Positions 16,348-25,239 of a DNA stretch of 53,836 bases are shown one piece after another (positions within the stretch are counted from its first letter, which is position 1; every line of letters starts with the position of its first letter). The DNA lies in contig NZ_LZJF01000007.1 of assembly GCF_001666835.1 (NCBI RefSeq), forward strand, positions 1 to 53,836, given 5' to 3'. Made by a program: the position numbers and the translations under genes. Below the pieces are notes generated by a model, which worked only from the letters and a program-made list of their open reading frames with translations, was not told the DNA's origin and made no database searches. The DNA comes from Mycobacterium sp. E3251. GTDB lineage: Bacteria > Actinomycetota > Actinomycetes > Mycobacteriales > Mycobacteriaceae.

Positions 16348-17370
16348 ATGCAGCTCGGGATGATCGGCCTCGGCCGGATGGGCGCGAACATCGTCCGCCG
16401 CGTCGCCAAGGACGGACACGAATGCGTGGTCTACGACCACAACCCGGACGCGGTCAAGGCGATGGCGGGGGAGGAGAGGACCACCGGGGTGGCGTCCCTG
16501 CAGGAGCTCGCCGAGAAGATGACCGCTCCGCGGGTGGTCTGGGTGATGGTGCCGGCGGGGACCATCACGACGGGGGTCATCGAGGAGCTGGCCAACACCC
16601 TGGACTCCGGCGACATCGTCATCGACGGCGGCAACTCGTACTACCGTGACGACATCAGCCACGCGAAGACGCTGTCGGAGAAGGGTATTCACCTACTGGA
16701 CTGCGGCACCAGCGGTGGCGTGTGGGGCCGGGAACGCGGCTACTGCCTGATGATCGGCGGCGACGACGAGGCTTTCCTGCACGCCGAACCCATCTTCGCC
16801 TCTGTCGCTCCCGGGGTGGAAGCGGCACCGCGTACGCCGGGGCGTGACGGCGAGGTCGCGCGGTCGGAAAAGGGATACCTGCACTGCGGTCCGTCCGGCG
16901 CCGGGCACTTCGTCAAGATGGTGCACAACGGCATCGAGTACGGCATGATGGCCTCCCTCGCCGAGGGGCTGAACATATTGCGCGGTGCCGACATTGGCAA
17001 GCAGGTGCAAGAGGGCGACGCGGAAACGGCGCCGCTGTCGAATCCGGAGTTCTACCAGTACGACTTCGACATTCCCGAGGTCGCCGAGGTATGGCGCCGC
17101 GGCAGCGTCATCGGCTCCTGGCTGCTGGACCTGACCGCGATCGCGCTGCACGATTCGCCCGACCTCAAGGAGTTCTCCGGGCGAGTCTCCGACTCCGGGG
17201 AGGGCCGGTGGACCGCCATCGCGGCGATCGACGAGGGCGTCCCTTCGCCGGTACTGACGACCGCGCTGCAGTCCCGCTTCGCCTCGCGCTCACTCGATGA
17301 CTTCGCGAACAAGGCGCTGTCGGCGATGCGCAAGCAGTTCGGCGGGCACGCCGAGAAGCCGGCGAACTAG
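16348..17370 (+). CDS. gnd: 6-phosphogluconate dehydrogenase, short (YqeC/GndA) type
   Basis: The product oxidatively decarboxylates 6-phosphogluconate to ribulose-5-phosphate. The Rossmann motif GLGRMGANIVRR starts the protein; WVMVPAG, the catalytic DGGNSYYRDD and GTSGGVWGRERGY, and the substrate-binding helix SGAGHFVKMVHNGIEYGMM follow. The 340-residue length places it in the short, often NAD-preferring class (Gnd2 in M. tuberculosis) and not the 480-residue class. AGGAAGAG precedes the ATG, and the gene is 15 bases after zwf, so both are likely translated from one mRNA. Confidence 0.96.
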   Translation: MQLGMIGLGRMGANIVRRVAKDGHECVVYDHNPDAVKAMAGEERTTGVASLQELAEKMTAPRVVWVMVPAGTITTGVIEELANTLDSGDIVIDGGNSYYRDDISHAKTLSEKGIHLLDCGTSGGVWGRERGYCLMIGGDDEAFLHAEPIFASVAPGVEAAPRTPGRDGEVARSEKGYLHCGPSGAGHFVKMVHNGIEYGMMASLAEGLNILRGADIGKQVQEGDAETAPLSNPEFYQYDFDIPEVAEVWRRGSVIGSWLLDLTAIALHDSPDLKEFSGRVSDSGEGRWTAIAAIDEGVPSPVLTTALQSRFASRSLDDFANKALSAMRKQFGGHAEKPAN

Positions 17371-17438
17371 CGGCGATCGCGAGCGCGGCGGAGCCGGGCG
17401 ATGCGGGTCGCCGCCATCGGGACGCGGATCGCGGCCAA
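17371..17438. repeat. Candidate dispersed intergenic repeat
   Basis: This short space between the convergent gnd and hydrolase genes contains GATCGCGAGCGCGGCGGAGC and a small CGGC-GGA-GCCG hairpin. I recall closely similar strings in many mycobacterial intergenic spaces. It may be a dispersed element that serves as a terminator. Only the local sequence was seen here. Confidence 0.4.
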
Positions 17439-18305
17439 TCAGTGCCGCTTGACGAACTTCACCACGGCGTCGCTGAACGCGTCGTTGTCGTCGCCGGCCG
17501 CGGTGTGCCCGGCGTTGGACAGCTCGACGAACTCCGCGCGGGGCACGCTGGCCAGGAAATGCCGGACGCCCTCGGGGCTCACCACGTCGGACAGCTTCCC
17601 GCGGATCAGTAGGACGGGAATCGAGAGGCTCTTCGCCGCCTGCTCGAACTTCTCGGTGCGCAGCTCGGGATCGTCGCCGGGCTTGGTCATGAACGCCGGG
17701 TCCCAGTGCCAGTACCAGCGGCCGTTCTCGCGCAGGCGCAGGTTCTTCTTCAGGCCCTCGGGGCTGCGCGGCTTGTCCCGGTATGGGAGGTAGGCGGCGA
17801 CGGCGTCGGCGGCCTCCTCCAGGGAGTCGAAACCGTCGAGGCCGCTGATCATGAAGTCGCGAATGCGGGCGCTGCCGCCCTTCTCGAATCGGGGCACCAC
17901 GTCGACGAGGACCAGTCGGGTCACCACCGCGGGCCCCGCCCGGTGGGCGGCGAGGATGCCGGTCAGCCCGCCCATGCTCGCGCCGATGATCATCACCGGC
18001 CGGCCGATCGCCTCGATCACCTTCAAGACATCGGCGGTCAGGGTCTCGACGTCGTAGTCGGCATTGGGTGCGCGATCGCTGTCACCGTGTCCCCGGCTGT
18101 CGACTGCGACGACGTGCAAGCCCTCGTCGGCGAGCGTTTGGCCGGTGTTTTTCCAGGAATGCCGGTTCTGGCCGCCACCGTGCAGCATGAGGACGCTCGG
18201 GCGCCCCGCGCCGTCGGTCCCGCCATTCCATTCGTCGGCGACCAGGGTGATGCCGCCGACACCGGAAAACTCGACCGTCTGAGGGAGGCTGCTGACGGTG
18301 CTCAT
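17439..18305 (-). CDS. Alpha/beta hydrolase (BpoB-like)
   Basis: The 288-residue product is an alpha/beta hydrolase: oxyanion-hole motif LMLHGGGQNRHSW, strand-turn VVAVDSRGHGDSD, nucleophile elbow IIGASMGGLTG (Ser), a late acid in the LLIRGKLSDVVSPEG region (Asp) and the catalytic His in LSNAGHTAAGDD. It corresponds to BpoB (Rv1123c) of M. tuberculosis, named as a possible non-haem peroxidase; esterase or lactonase activity is equally possible from sequence. It has no signal peptide, so it is cytoplasmic. It is convergent with gnd. Confidence 0.87.
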   Translation of the reverse strand: MSTVSSLPQTVEFSGVGGITLVADEWNGGTDGAGRPSVLMLHGGGQNRHSWKNTGQTLADEGLHVVAVDSRGHGDSDRAPNADYDVETLTADVLKVIEAIGRPVMIIGASMGGLTGILAAHRAGPAVVTRLVLVDVVPRFEKGGSARIRDFMISGLDGFDSLEEAADAVAAYLPYRDKPRSPEGLKKNLRLRENGRWYWHWDPAFMTKPGDDPELRTEKFEQAAKSLSIPVLLIRGKLSDVVSPEGVRHFLASVPRAEFVELSNAGHTAAGDDNDAFSDAVVKFVKRH

Positions 18306-18427
18306 GCGACCTGACGTTACATAGGGGGCTTAAGCACCGTCTCGCGGGTCGGCGACGCGATGAGTTTTCCCGCTGGCCGGGGTCTACCCAGTGACAACAC
18401 CAACGATCAAAAAGGAGACCCGGGCCT

Positions 18428-18901
18428 ATGCCATCGATCACCCCGTCGCTGTGGTTCGACCATGACCTGGAGGAGGCGGCCAGGTTCTACACCTCGATTT
18501 TCCCGAACTCTCACATCGAGGGCCTCAACCGAACCACGGAGGCCGGACCGGGCGAGCCGGGCACCGTCCTGTCCGGCAGCTTCGTGCTGGACGGCACCCG
18601 GTTCATCGGCATCAACGGCGGCCCGCACTTCCACTTCACCGAAGCGGTGTCGTTCACCATCCACTGCAAGGACCAGGACGAGGTCGACTACTACTGGGAG
18701 CGGTTGACCGACGGCGGCGAGGAATCGCAGTGCGGTTGGTGCAAGGACCGCTTCGGCCTCAGCTGGCAGATCGTCCCGGACCGGCTCTACGAGCTGATCA
18801 GCGACCCCGACCGGGCACGCGCGGCGGCCGCCACTCAAGCGATGTATGGCATGCGAAAGATCGTCATCGCCGATTTGGATCGGGCCGCCGCGCAGGTTTA
18901 G
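18428..18901 (+). CDS. PhnB-like VOC family protein
   Basis: The 157-residue product is a PhnB/3-demethylubiquinone methyltransferase-like VOC protein. Characteristic features are ITPSLWFDHDLEEAARFYTS, GSFVLDGTRFIGINGGPHFH, DEVDYYWERLTDGGEESQCG, WCKDRFGLSWQIVP and a final GMRKIVIADLDRA segment. The family fold is clear, but most members have no known reaction and the methyltransferase label is historical. A strong ribosome-binding site (AAAAAGGAGA) precedes the ATG at 18428. Confidence 0.9.
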   Translation: MPSITPSLWFDHDLEEAARFYTSIFPNSHIEGLNRTTEAGPGEPGTVLSGSFVLDGTRFIGINGGPHFHFTEAVSFTIHCKDQDEVDYYWERLTDGGEESQCGWCKDRFGLSWQIVPDRLYELISDPDRARAAAATQAMYGMRKIVIADLDRAAAQV

Positions 18902-19012
18902 CGAAACTCCCTGTGGCAGCACCGCTTTGACCGCTTGGGGCATGCGGTCGGTGCGTCGCGGGCCCGCACGCGTTAGGTTGGTCCGTGCGGACGCGCCGAG
19001 CAGGGAGTGGAC

Positions 19013-19918
19013 ATGGGTGAACCAGGCTGGATCGACGTGCCCAGCCCTGCGGGGGACCTGAAGGCACTCACCTGGGGGCCACGCGGTGGCCCCATCGCCT
19101 TGTGCCTGCACGGCTTCCCCGACACGCCCTACGGGTTCCGCAAGATCGCTCCCCGGCTCGTCGAGTCCGGCTGGCGGGTGGTGGCCCCCTTCATGCGCGG
19201 ATACGCGCCGTCGTCGATCCCGGCCGACGGCAGCTATCACGTCGGCGCAATGATGGACGACGCCTTGCGGGTGCGCTCGGCAGCCGGCGGCACCGACGGT
19301 GACGTGGTGATCGGCCACGACTGGGGTGCGATCGCCACCACCGGTCTGGCCGCCATGCCCGACAGCCCGTTCACCAAGGCCGTGATCATGTCGGTGCCGC
19401 CGTCCGCGGCCTTCCGCCGCAAGGCAGGCGCGGCGGAGCGCGGACGGCTGGCCGGCCAACTGGCGCGTCAACTGCTGCGCAGCTGGTACATCATGTACTT
19501 CCAATTGCCCTTGTTGCCAGAGCATTCCGCGTCCTGGGTGCTGCCGCTGCTGTGGCGGCGGTGGTCACCGGGCTATCGTGCCGACGAGGATCTGCGCCAC
19601 GTCGACGCGGCGATCGGGACGCCGGAGAGCTGGCGTGCGGCGCTCGGACCGTACCGCGCCACGCTCCGCAACACCCGGCCGCCGGCGCAGTATGCCGAAC
19701 TGAACGAGCTGTGGACAGCGGAGCCGGTGTGGCCGTGCCTGTACCTGCATGGCCGCGACGACGGCTGCATGACATCGGCTTTCGCCCGCTGGGCGGAGAA
19801 GGTGTTGCCGCCGGGCAGCGAGATGGCGATCGTGGATCACGCTGGGCACTTCCTGCAGCTCGAGCAGCCCGACAAGGTCGCCGACCTGATCCTCGGGTTC
19901 ATCGGCTCACCCGGCTGA
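19013..19918 (+). CDS. ephC: Epoxide hydrolase-like alpha/beta hydrolase (EphC)
   Basis: The product resembles EphC (Rv1124), an alpha/beta hydrolase that would open epoxides by water attack. The motifs are HGFPDTPYGFRK (oxyanion hole), GHDWGAIA with the nucleophilic Asp, LHGRDDGCM with the acid, and DHAGHFLQLEQPDKV with the catalytic His. The nucleophile is Asp and not Ser, which supports epoxide hydrolase or haloalkane dehalogenase chemistry over esterase. ATG 19013 sits five bases after GGGAG; a GTG at 19007 is possible. Its TGA stop is followed at once by the ATG of the next gene, so the two are co-translated. Confidence 0.9.
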   Translation: MGEPGWIDVPSPAGDLKALTWGPRGGPIALCLHGFPDTPYGFRKIAPRLVESGWRVVAPFMRGYAPSSIPADGSYHVGAMMDDALRVRSAAGGTDGDVVIGHDWGAIATTGLAAMPDSPFTKAVIMSVPPSAAFRRKAGAAERGRLAGQLARQLLRSWYIMYFQLPLLPEHSASWVLPLLWRRWSPGYRADEDLRHVDAAIGTPESWRAALGPYRATLRNTRPPAQYAELNELWTAEPVWPCLYLHGRDDGCMTSAFARWAEKVLPPGSEMAIVDHAGHFLQLEQPDKVADLILGFIGSPG

Positions 19919-21160
19919 ATGGCGCCGCAGCGGTTGGCCGCTGTCGATGCGCAGTTCTACTGGATGTCGGCCAAGATTCCCAACGACGAGTTCTTGCTCT
20001 ACGCGTTCGACGGCGAGCCCGTCGACTACGCCCACGTCATTGAGCAACTCCGCCGGCGGGCCAGCGAGGATCCGGAGCTGGCGCTGCGGCTGCGGGATCG
20101 CGGCCCGCTCGTGTATCCGCAGTGGGTTCCCGCGGCCGTCACGCCCGACCAGGTCGTCCGCCACGACCTCGAGGACCGCAGCTGGGCCGGCTGCCTGGCC
20201 GCCGTCGTCGCCCTTGCCGGCGACCAGCTGGACGTGCGCCGGATGCCCTGGCGGCTGCATGTCTTCAGCGCGGTGCTGGGCATCCCGGGCGTGACCGGAC
20301 CGGGGAGCGTGGCCGTAATGCAGGTCGCGCACGCGCTGGCCGACGGGGCCCGAGCCTCCGCGATGGCGGGTTGGCTCTTCGGCCGGCCGGACCACGTGCC
20401 CGGGGTGCGGCGGCTGCGGGCCGGATTCTTGCCGTGGCGAGCCGCGCAGGCGGCTCGCGCCCATCGGCAGTTGGAGTGCGACACTCGCGCGGGTCTGCTG
20501 ACCGCCAAGGCAGATCCCCGGCCACTGCTGCCGACGAATGCGCGGCCTGGCGCGGCCCGGTCGGTGCGCACGCTGGTGCGGCACCGCTCGCAGTTGCGCG
20601 GCCCTACTGTCACGGTGGGCGCGCTGACGGCGATATCCGCGGCGCTTTACGAGTTGCTGGGCGACGCCGCCGATACGCTGGGCGCCGAGGTTCCGATGGC
20701 CAAACCCGGTGTCGCGCATGCGTATAACCACTTCGGTAACGTCACGGTGGGTCTGTATCCGAAGCTGGGGTGGGAAGCCCGCGCCGAGCGGATCGCGGCG
20801 GAGCTGGCCAACGGCCGGCGCCGCTTCGCGCATCCGGCCACGCGTTACGCCGACCGAGCCTTCGCGGCGGTACCCGCAGCCCTCTTACGTTGGGGCGTAG
20901 CCCAATTCGATTTCGATGTCCGCCCCGAGCAGGTATCCGGCAACACCGTGTTGTCCAGCGTGTACCGCGGGCCGGCCGATCTGACCTTCGGCGGAACCCG
21001 GGTGGTCCTGACGGCCGGCTACCCGGCGCTGTCGCCGGTGATGGGGCTGACGCATGGCGTGCACGGCATCGGCGACACCATCGCGGTCAGCGTGCACGCC
21101 GCCGAGTCGGCCGTCCCCGACATCGATGCCTACGTGCGGCTTCTCGACGCGGTGTTGTAG
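19919..21160 (+). CDS. WS/DGAT-like acyltransferase superfamily protein
   Basis: The 413-residue product corresponds to Rv1125. An N-terminal LAAVDAQFYWMS and a central VAHALADGARASAM fit the HHxxxDG active-site motif of wax synthase/diacylglycerol acyltransferases, with Ala replacing the first His. The C-terminal VPMAKPGVAHAYNHFGNVTV and GGTRVVLTAGYP segments have the layout of the second acyltransferase half. The enzyme may acylate a lipid alcohol or may have lost canonical activity because of the His change. It follows ephC with no gap, so the pair may work on the same lipid. Its TAG is immediately followed by the opposite-strand TAG of the next gene (TAGCTA). Confidence 0.7.
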   Translation: MAPQRLAAVDAQFYWMSAKIPNDEFLLYAFDGEPVDYAHVIEQLRRRASEDPELALRLRDRGPLVYPQWVPAAVTPDQVVRHDLEDRSWAGCLAAVVALAGDQLDVRRMPWRLHVFSAVLGIPGVTGPGSVAVMQVAHALADGARASAMAGWLFGRPDHVPGVRRLRAGFLPWRAAQAARAHRQLECDTRAGLLTAKADPRPLLPTNARPGAARSVRTLVRHRSQLRGPTVTVGALTAISAALYELLGDAADTLGAEVPMAKPGVAHAYNHFGNVTVGLYPKLGWEARAERIAAELANGRRRFAHPATRYADRAFAAVPAALLRWGVAQFDFDVRPEQVSGNTVLSSVYRGPADLTFGGTRVVLTAGYPALSPVMGLTHGVHGIGDTIAVSVHAAESAVPDIDAYVRLLDAVL

Positions 21161-21775
21161 CTACTGCGCGTCACCGGATCGGGCGGCTTCCTCCCGCGTG
21201 AGGCCGACGGCGGAGATCAGCTCCTCGTGCAGCTCGAACCACACGGTGTGGTAAGAATCGATGAGCGGCCTGGTCAGCCATGCCGTCTCGCCTGCCCGCA
21301 CTTTGCCCAGCGCCGCAACCAGTTTCGCCGGGTATGCGTTCAGCCGCGGCAGCTGCGCCGCGACCGACTCGATGATGGGCAGCACCCGCGCATGCAAATC
21401 GTCGAGGCGGGCCAGCACCGCCGCGTCGTATTCCGCGTCGTCGTGCGCGTTCGGGGTGCCGTCGGGACCGCCCTTGAGCTGCCAGTCGGTGACCAAGGAT
21501 TTGAAATCGGCGTTGACGGGCCGAAAGTCGTCGTAGGCGGCGGCCAGCGCCGCCCGGTCGGCACCGCTGCGCTCCTCGGCCAGTAGCGTCGCGAGCCGGT
21601 CGCGCCCGGCGGGGGTGATCCGCACGGTCGCCTCGTTGACCAGTAGGCCTGCCGCGGTCAACTGTTCGACGACGGCCGTCACGTCGGCGAGGTCTTCGTT
21701 GAGTGTCGCGGCAAGCTCGGCGGGACGTAGCCGGCCCTTCAGCCGAACCGCTTGCAACACCGCCAATTCGGTCAT
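21161..21775 (-). CDS. Winged-helix protein coupled to ppdK (Rv1126c-like)
   Basis: The 204-residue product has an N-terminal winged helix-turn-helix-like region (AVLQAVRLKGRLRPAELAATLNE..., VEQLTAAGLLV) and a helical C-terminal part with DFKSLVTDWQLKGG and LPRLNAYPAKLVAALGKVRAG. The latter resembles nothing I can name. Its ATG overlaps the ppdK stop by four bases (ATGA), so the two proteins are made together, as in M. tuberculosis. A regulatory or adaptor role tied to the phosphotransfer protein is likely; DNA binding is inferred only from the helix pattern. Confidence 0.75.
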   Translation of the reverse strand: MTELAVLQAVRLKGRLRPAELAATLNEDLADVTAVVEQLTAAGLLVNEATVRITPAGRDRLATLLAEERSGADRAALAAAYDDFRPVNADFKSLVTDWQLKGGPDGTPNAHDDAEYDAAVLARLDDLHARVLPIIESVAAQLPRLNAYPAKLVAALGKVRAGETAWLTRPLIDSYHTVWFELHEELISAVGLTREEAARSGDAQ

Positions 21776-23457
21776 GGCGTGGTCTCGCCCGCGAGCCGCA
21801 GCGCGGTCAGCATGACGATCAGCGGGGTGGCCGAAACGACGTCGGTGTGTCCGCGTTTCATCGCCTCCGCGACCGCGTCGTCGGTGGCGTCATCCAGCCG
21901 CATGTGGCCGCCAGAGGTGTGGGCGCGCAGCGGGCTGAGCCGTCGGGCGATGTCGGCCAACTCCCGCAGTTCGGGTGTATCGCTTTCGGACCACGCGGAC
22001 AGGCTCAGGTTGCCCTCGCGCACTTCGCCTTTCGCGCCGTCGACGGTGATCAGCTTGCCGGCCAGGGATGCGGCGACCCCAGGGCCACAACCCACCACAG
22101 CCACCCGGCCGAGTTCGCGGCTGACCACCGCCGCGTGGCTGGCCGCCCCGCCGACCTCGGTGACGATGCCTTGCGCGGCGAGCATGCCGGAGACGTCTTC
22201 CGGCCGGGTGTGATCGCGCACCAGGATCACCGGCTCACCTCGCTCGGCGGCATCGAGCGCCTCGTCGACGTCGGTGTATGCCCTGCCCGACGCGACGCCC
22301 GGGCAGGCCGGCAATCCCTTGGCCAGAAGTCTTGCCGACAAACGTATTTCCGGCTGTAATGCCGGTAGCAGCAGAGTTTGTACGTGCGCCGGGGTCACCC
22401 GTCTCAGCGTCTCCGCGTCGTCGATGAGCCCCTCGTGCCGCAGCTGTAATGCGAGGCGCACCGCTGCCTGCGCCGACCGCTCCGCGCCCCGTGTCTGCAG
22501 CAGCCAGAGTTTGCCGTCTTCGACGGTGAACTCGATCTCTTGAACGTCGGACCCGAGTCGCTCCAATCTGCGGGCGGCGTCCATCAAGTCGTCGTAGACG
22601 GCCGGCTGCTCTTCGCGCAGGGCGGTGACCGGCTCGACGTCGACCGACCCGGACACCACGTCGTCACCCTGTCCGCCGGGTAGCCATTCGCCGAACGGTG
22701 TGCGGTCGCCGGTGACGGGATTGCGTGAAATGAGAACGCCCGCACCGGAATCGGGGCCGTGGTTGCCGAACACCATCGCCTGCACGACGACAGCCGTGCC
22801 GCTCTGATCGTCGCCGCCGGAATGGGCGCGGTAGGCGAGGGCCCGGGGCGAGTTCCACGAGGCGAACACCGCCTCGATGCCGGCGCGTAGCTGCGCATAG
22901 GGGTCGGCGGGCGCCGATTCTTGTTCGTCCAATCCGACGATGCGCCGATACATGCGGTCGAACCGCCGGCGCGTGTCGCGGGCGAACGCGGCGGCGCCGG
23001 CGGCGGCGAGCGCCTGCTCGACATCATCGTTCATGCCGAGGTCCAAGATCGTGTCCATCATGCCCGGCATCGACTGGGTGGCCCCCGAGCGCACGCTGAC
23101 CAGCAGCGGACGCGGGCCCCGACCGAACGTGCGCGAAGTCTGCGCCTCCAGCCAGCTCATCCGGTCCAGCACGTCGGCCCAGATCGCGTCGATGGTGGCC
23201 CCGGGGTCGGCGAGGTACCGCAGCCCCACCTCGGTGGTGATGCAGAAGGCGGGCGGCACCGGCAGACCGTGGCGGTGCATCACCTCGATGCCGTGGCCCT
23301 TGTTGCCCAGCAGCGCCCGCGGATGACTGGCCGTGCCGTCCAGTAACACCACGGAATGCCCGTCAGGCGAGGCGCTAGACGCGCCACAGGGAGCGCCGCT
23401 GCCTCGTGCGATACGAGCCGTGGTGCACCCCCTTCTGGTCGGCTGCCGATCGGCCAA
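21772..23457 (-). CDS. ppdK: Pyruvate phosphate dikinase, short form lacking C-terminal domain
   Basis: The product contains the N-terminal ATP-grasp region of pyruvate phosphate dikinase (LVSVRSGATQSMPGMMDTIL, VVVQAMVFGNHGPDSGAGVL, ISRNPVTGDRTPFGEWLPGG, EIEFTVEDGKLWLLQTRG) and the swivelling phospho-His domain (VTEVGGAASHAAVVSREL). It then ends after about 90 residues without the roughly 350-residue TIM-barrel domain that binds PEP and pyruvate. The M. tuberculosis protein (about 490 residues) is short in the same way. It could autophosphorylate from ATP but needs a partner or another acceptor to finish the reaction. The start is uncertain: TTG 23457 gives 561 residues, and homologues suggest a start within the next 35 codons. 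Confidence 0.88.
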   Translation of the reverse strand: MADRQPTRRGCTTARIARGSGAPCGASSASPDGHSVVLLDGTASHPRALLGNKGHGIEVMHRHGLPVPPAFCITTEVGLRYLADPGATIDAIWADVLDRMSWLEAQTSRTFGRGPRPLLVSVRSGATQSMPGMMDTILDLGMNDDVEQALAAAGAAAFARDTRRRFDRMYRRIVGLDEQESAPADPYAQLRAGIEAVFASWNSPRALAYRAHSGGDDQSGTAVVVQAMVFGNHGPDSGAGVLISRNPVTGDRTPFGEWLPGGQGDDVVSGSVDVEPVTALREEQPAVYDDLMDAARRLERLGSDVQEIEFTVEDGKLWLLQTRGAERSAQAAVRLALQLRHEGLIDDAETLRRVTPAHVQTLLLPALQPEIRLSARLLAKGLPACPGVASGRAYTDVDEALDAAERGEPVILVRDHTRPEDVSGMLAAQGIVTEVGGAASHAAVVSRELGRVAVVGCGPGVAASLAGKLITVDGAKGEVREGNLSLSAWSESDTPELRELADIARRLSPLRAHTSGGHMRLDDATDDAVAEAMKRGHTDVVSATPLIVMLTALRLAGETTP

Positions 23458-23552
23458 TGTCGGAACGTCCGCAATGTTCCCACACGCGCCGCGGGAGTTA
23501 GCTGCTCGGCGGTCCTGTTATCCGGTCCGCCCGATGATCTAGGTTTGCAGGT

Positions 23553-24062
23553 ATGACTCCCTACGACGTCGGGTTACTGATCTTGCGGCTGGTGTTGGGC
23601 GTGACGTTGGCCGCGCATGGCTACAACAAGTTCTTCGGTGGCGGCCGCATCCCGGGCACCGCGCGGTGGTTCGAAAGCATCGGCATGAAGCCGGGCAAGT
23701 TCCACGCCACCGTGGCTGCCACGACCGAGATGGCCGCCGGGTTGGGCCTGGCCGCCGGTCTGCTCACCCCGATCCCCGCCGCCGGCTTCGTGTCGTTGAT
23801 GCTGGTCGCGGCCTGGACGGTGCACCGCGCCAACGGCTTCTTCATCGTCAAGGAGGGCTGGGAGTACAACCTGGTCCTGGCGGTCAGCGCCGTGGTCGTC
23901 GCCACCCTGGGCGCCGGAAAGCTGAGCCTGGACTACGTCGTGTTCGGGCACAACTGGATGGACGGCTGGCGCGGCTTACTCATCTCTGTCGTGCTCGGCC
24001 TGGCCGGAGCGCTCGGCCAGCTGGTGATCTTCTACCGTCCTCCCGCTAAGCAGGCCGGTTAG
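23553..24062 (+). CDS. DoxX family membrane protein
   Basis: The 169-residue product has four transmembrane helices (VGLLILRLVLGVTLAAHGYN, TEMAAGLGLAAGLLTPIPAA, LVLAVSAVVVATLGAG, LISVVLGLAGALGQLVIFY) and the family signature HGYNKFFGGGRIPGTARWFE. DoxX proteins are quinone-linked or redox-associated membrane proteins; in M. tuberculosis one forms a redox complex with SodA and a thiosulfate sulfurtransferase. The gene is divergent from ppdK. Confidence 0.9.
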   Translation: MTPYDVGLLILRLVLGVTLAAHGYNKFFGGGRIPGTARWFESIGMKPGKFHATVAATTEMAAGLGLAAGLLTPIPAAGFVSLMLVAAWTVHRANGFFIVKEGWEYNLVLAVSAVVVATLGAGKLSLDYVVFGHNWMDGWRGLLISVVLGLAGALGQLVIFYRPPAKQAG

Positions 24063-24270
24063 CTGGCGACCGACCGCGCCGGCGTGCGATGGCCGTGGCG
24101 AGTACTTCTATCCGCTGGCGCGACTGACTGATGCCAGCGCTCCGGGTGTTCCGATGGATAGCGGTGTGAGTCCTGCGGGATGAGCGGCTTACCGGGATCG
24201 CGGACGCCGAGCGCACTTGAAGTCGCGCTATCCGTAGCGATGTGTCTCGACTTTGATACCGCGGCCAAGG

Positions 24271-24792
24271 TCAGCTCTGCCGGTTCACCTGCGGAGTGGA
24301 TGGTTCGCTGACAGCCCTCTTCCTTTTGGCAACGGTAAGCGTGGCGCATACCACCAGTACGCCGGTGGAGGCGGCTTCGGCGATCAACGCCCAGGAGTTC
24401 AGCACTTGCCGGTCGGGGACCACGGATATGCCTAATTCGTTCTTGGCGTCGCCGGCGAGTACGGCCGGATACGCCAGACACAAGACGGCGCTGAGGAATG
24501 CGACGACCGCGCATCCGCACGCCACGAATCCGAGCACCCGCACTCGGCTCGCGCCAAGCAGCGCGCCGCCGGCGGCAATCGAGGCGATCAGTACGACCCA
24601 CCCCGGCGTGCCGTTGACCAGGCCGGTGAACAGGCCACCATAGTGATCGCCGTGCTCGCCGATGTAGATGCCCAGACCATTCCAGCGAATGGGCAGGCCC
24701 AACGGGCTGACATCGACCCATGGCAGAAGAGTCAGTGCGGCCGACGCGATGGCCGCCACGACGGCCACTACATCAATTACCCTGGTACGCAA
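24271..24792 (-). CDS. Four-span membrane protein, unknown
   Basis: The 173-residue product starts at a TTG preceded by GAGGGGGAA. It has four hydrophobic spans (VVAVVAAIASAALTLLPWV, WVVLIASIAAGGALLGASRV, FVACGCAVVAFLSAVLCLAY, LIAEAASTGVLVVCATLTV) and a basic C-terminus. Span 1 ends in LPWVDVS, and the loop after it carries GLGIYIGEHGDHYGGL. I do not recognise the family. The region from about 24.1 to 25.2 kb looks lower in GC than its neighbours, suggesting a more recent arrival. About 200 bases between DoxX and this gene hold nothing I can identify. Confidence 0.65.
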   Translation of the reverse strand: MRTRVIDVVAVVAAIASAALTLLPWVDVSPLGLPIRWNGLGIYIGEHGDHYGGLFTGLVNGTPGWVVLIASIAAGGALLGASRVRVLGFVACGCAVVAFLSAVLCLAYPAVLAGDAKNELGISVVPDRQVLNSWALIAEAASTGVLVVCATLTVAKRKRAVSEPSTPQVNRQS

Positions 24793-24828
24793 CGGTTCCC
24801 CCTCGATCCATTCAGCCGCCGATTTCTG

Positions 24829-25155
24829 TCATGAGTTGGGCATGATCTCAACGGGATTTTCGCTCAGGGGCTCAATCACGATGGCGACGTCCTTCATCAG
24901 CTCGATCGAGCGATTAGTTTCGAGGACACTCTGTACGTCTCCCTCGAGAATCATGTAGCCCGCACGATTCATCTTCTCAAAGAAGTCGATAAGCGACTCC
25001 CTGCTGCGGAACACCGGGAAGAACTGCATTTCGCCGCGTCCTAGTAAGAAAGCCTTTTGTCTGCCGTCTTTAGTGTTGCCAAAAGGGGTGGAGTAGTAGA
25101 CCTTTTCCGCACTGAGAGCTTGTGCGGAGTGACTTTTCTTCCTGAAGAAGCCCAC
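24829..25155 (-). CDS. SseB N-terminal-like small protein
   Basis: The 108-residue product starts at a GTG with a strong GGAGGAG ribosome-binding site. The stretch AFLLGRGEMQFFPVFRSRES followed by LIDFFEKMNRAGYMI resembles the SseB N-terminal domain, a small alpha/beta domain found in type VII or type III secretion-associated and polymorphic-toxin loci. The basic N-terminus MGFFRKKSHS is unusual. Base composition is visibly lower in GC than in the neighbouring genes. The function is unknown, and the domain assignment is tentative. Confidence 0.6.
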   Translation of the reverse strand: MGFFRKKSHSAQALSAEKVYYSTPFGNTKDGRQKAFLLGRGEMQFFPVFRSRESLIDFFEKMNRAGYMILEGDVQSVLETNRSIELMKDVAIVIEPLSENPVEIMPNS

Positions 25156-25239
25156 AGTGTCTCCTCCCCCCGTGCCGCTGGTCGGCCAGCCAGTGCGACG
25201 TTACATCCAAACCGCGGGCCCTGAACCAGAAGTGGCCGG

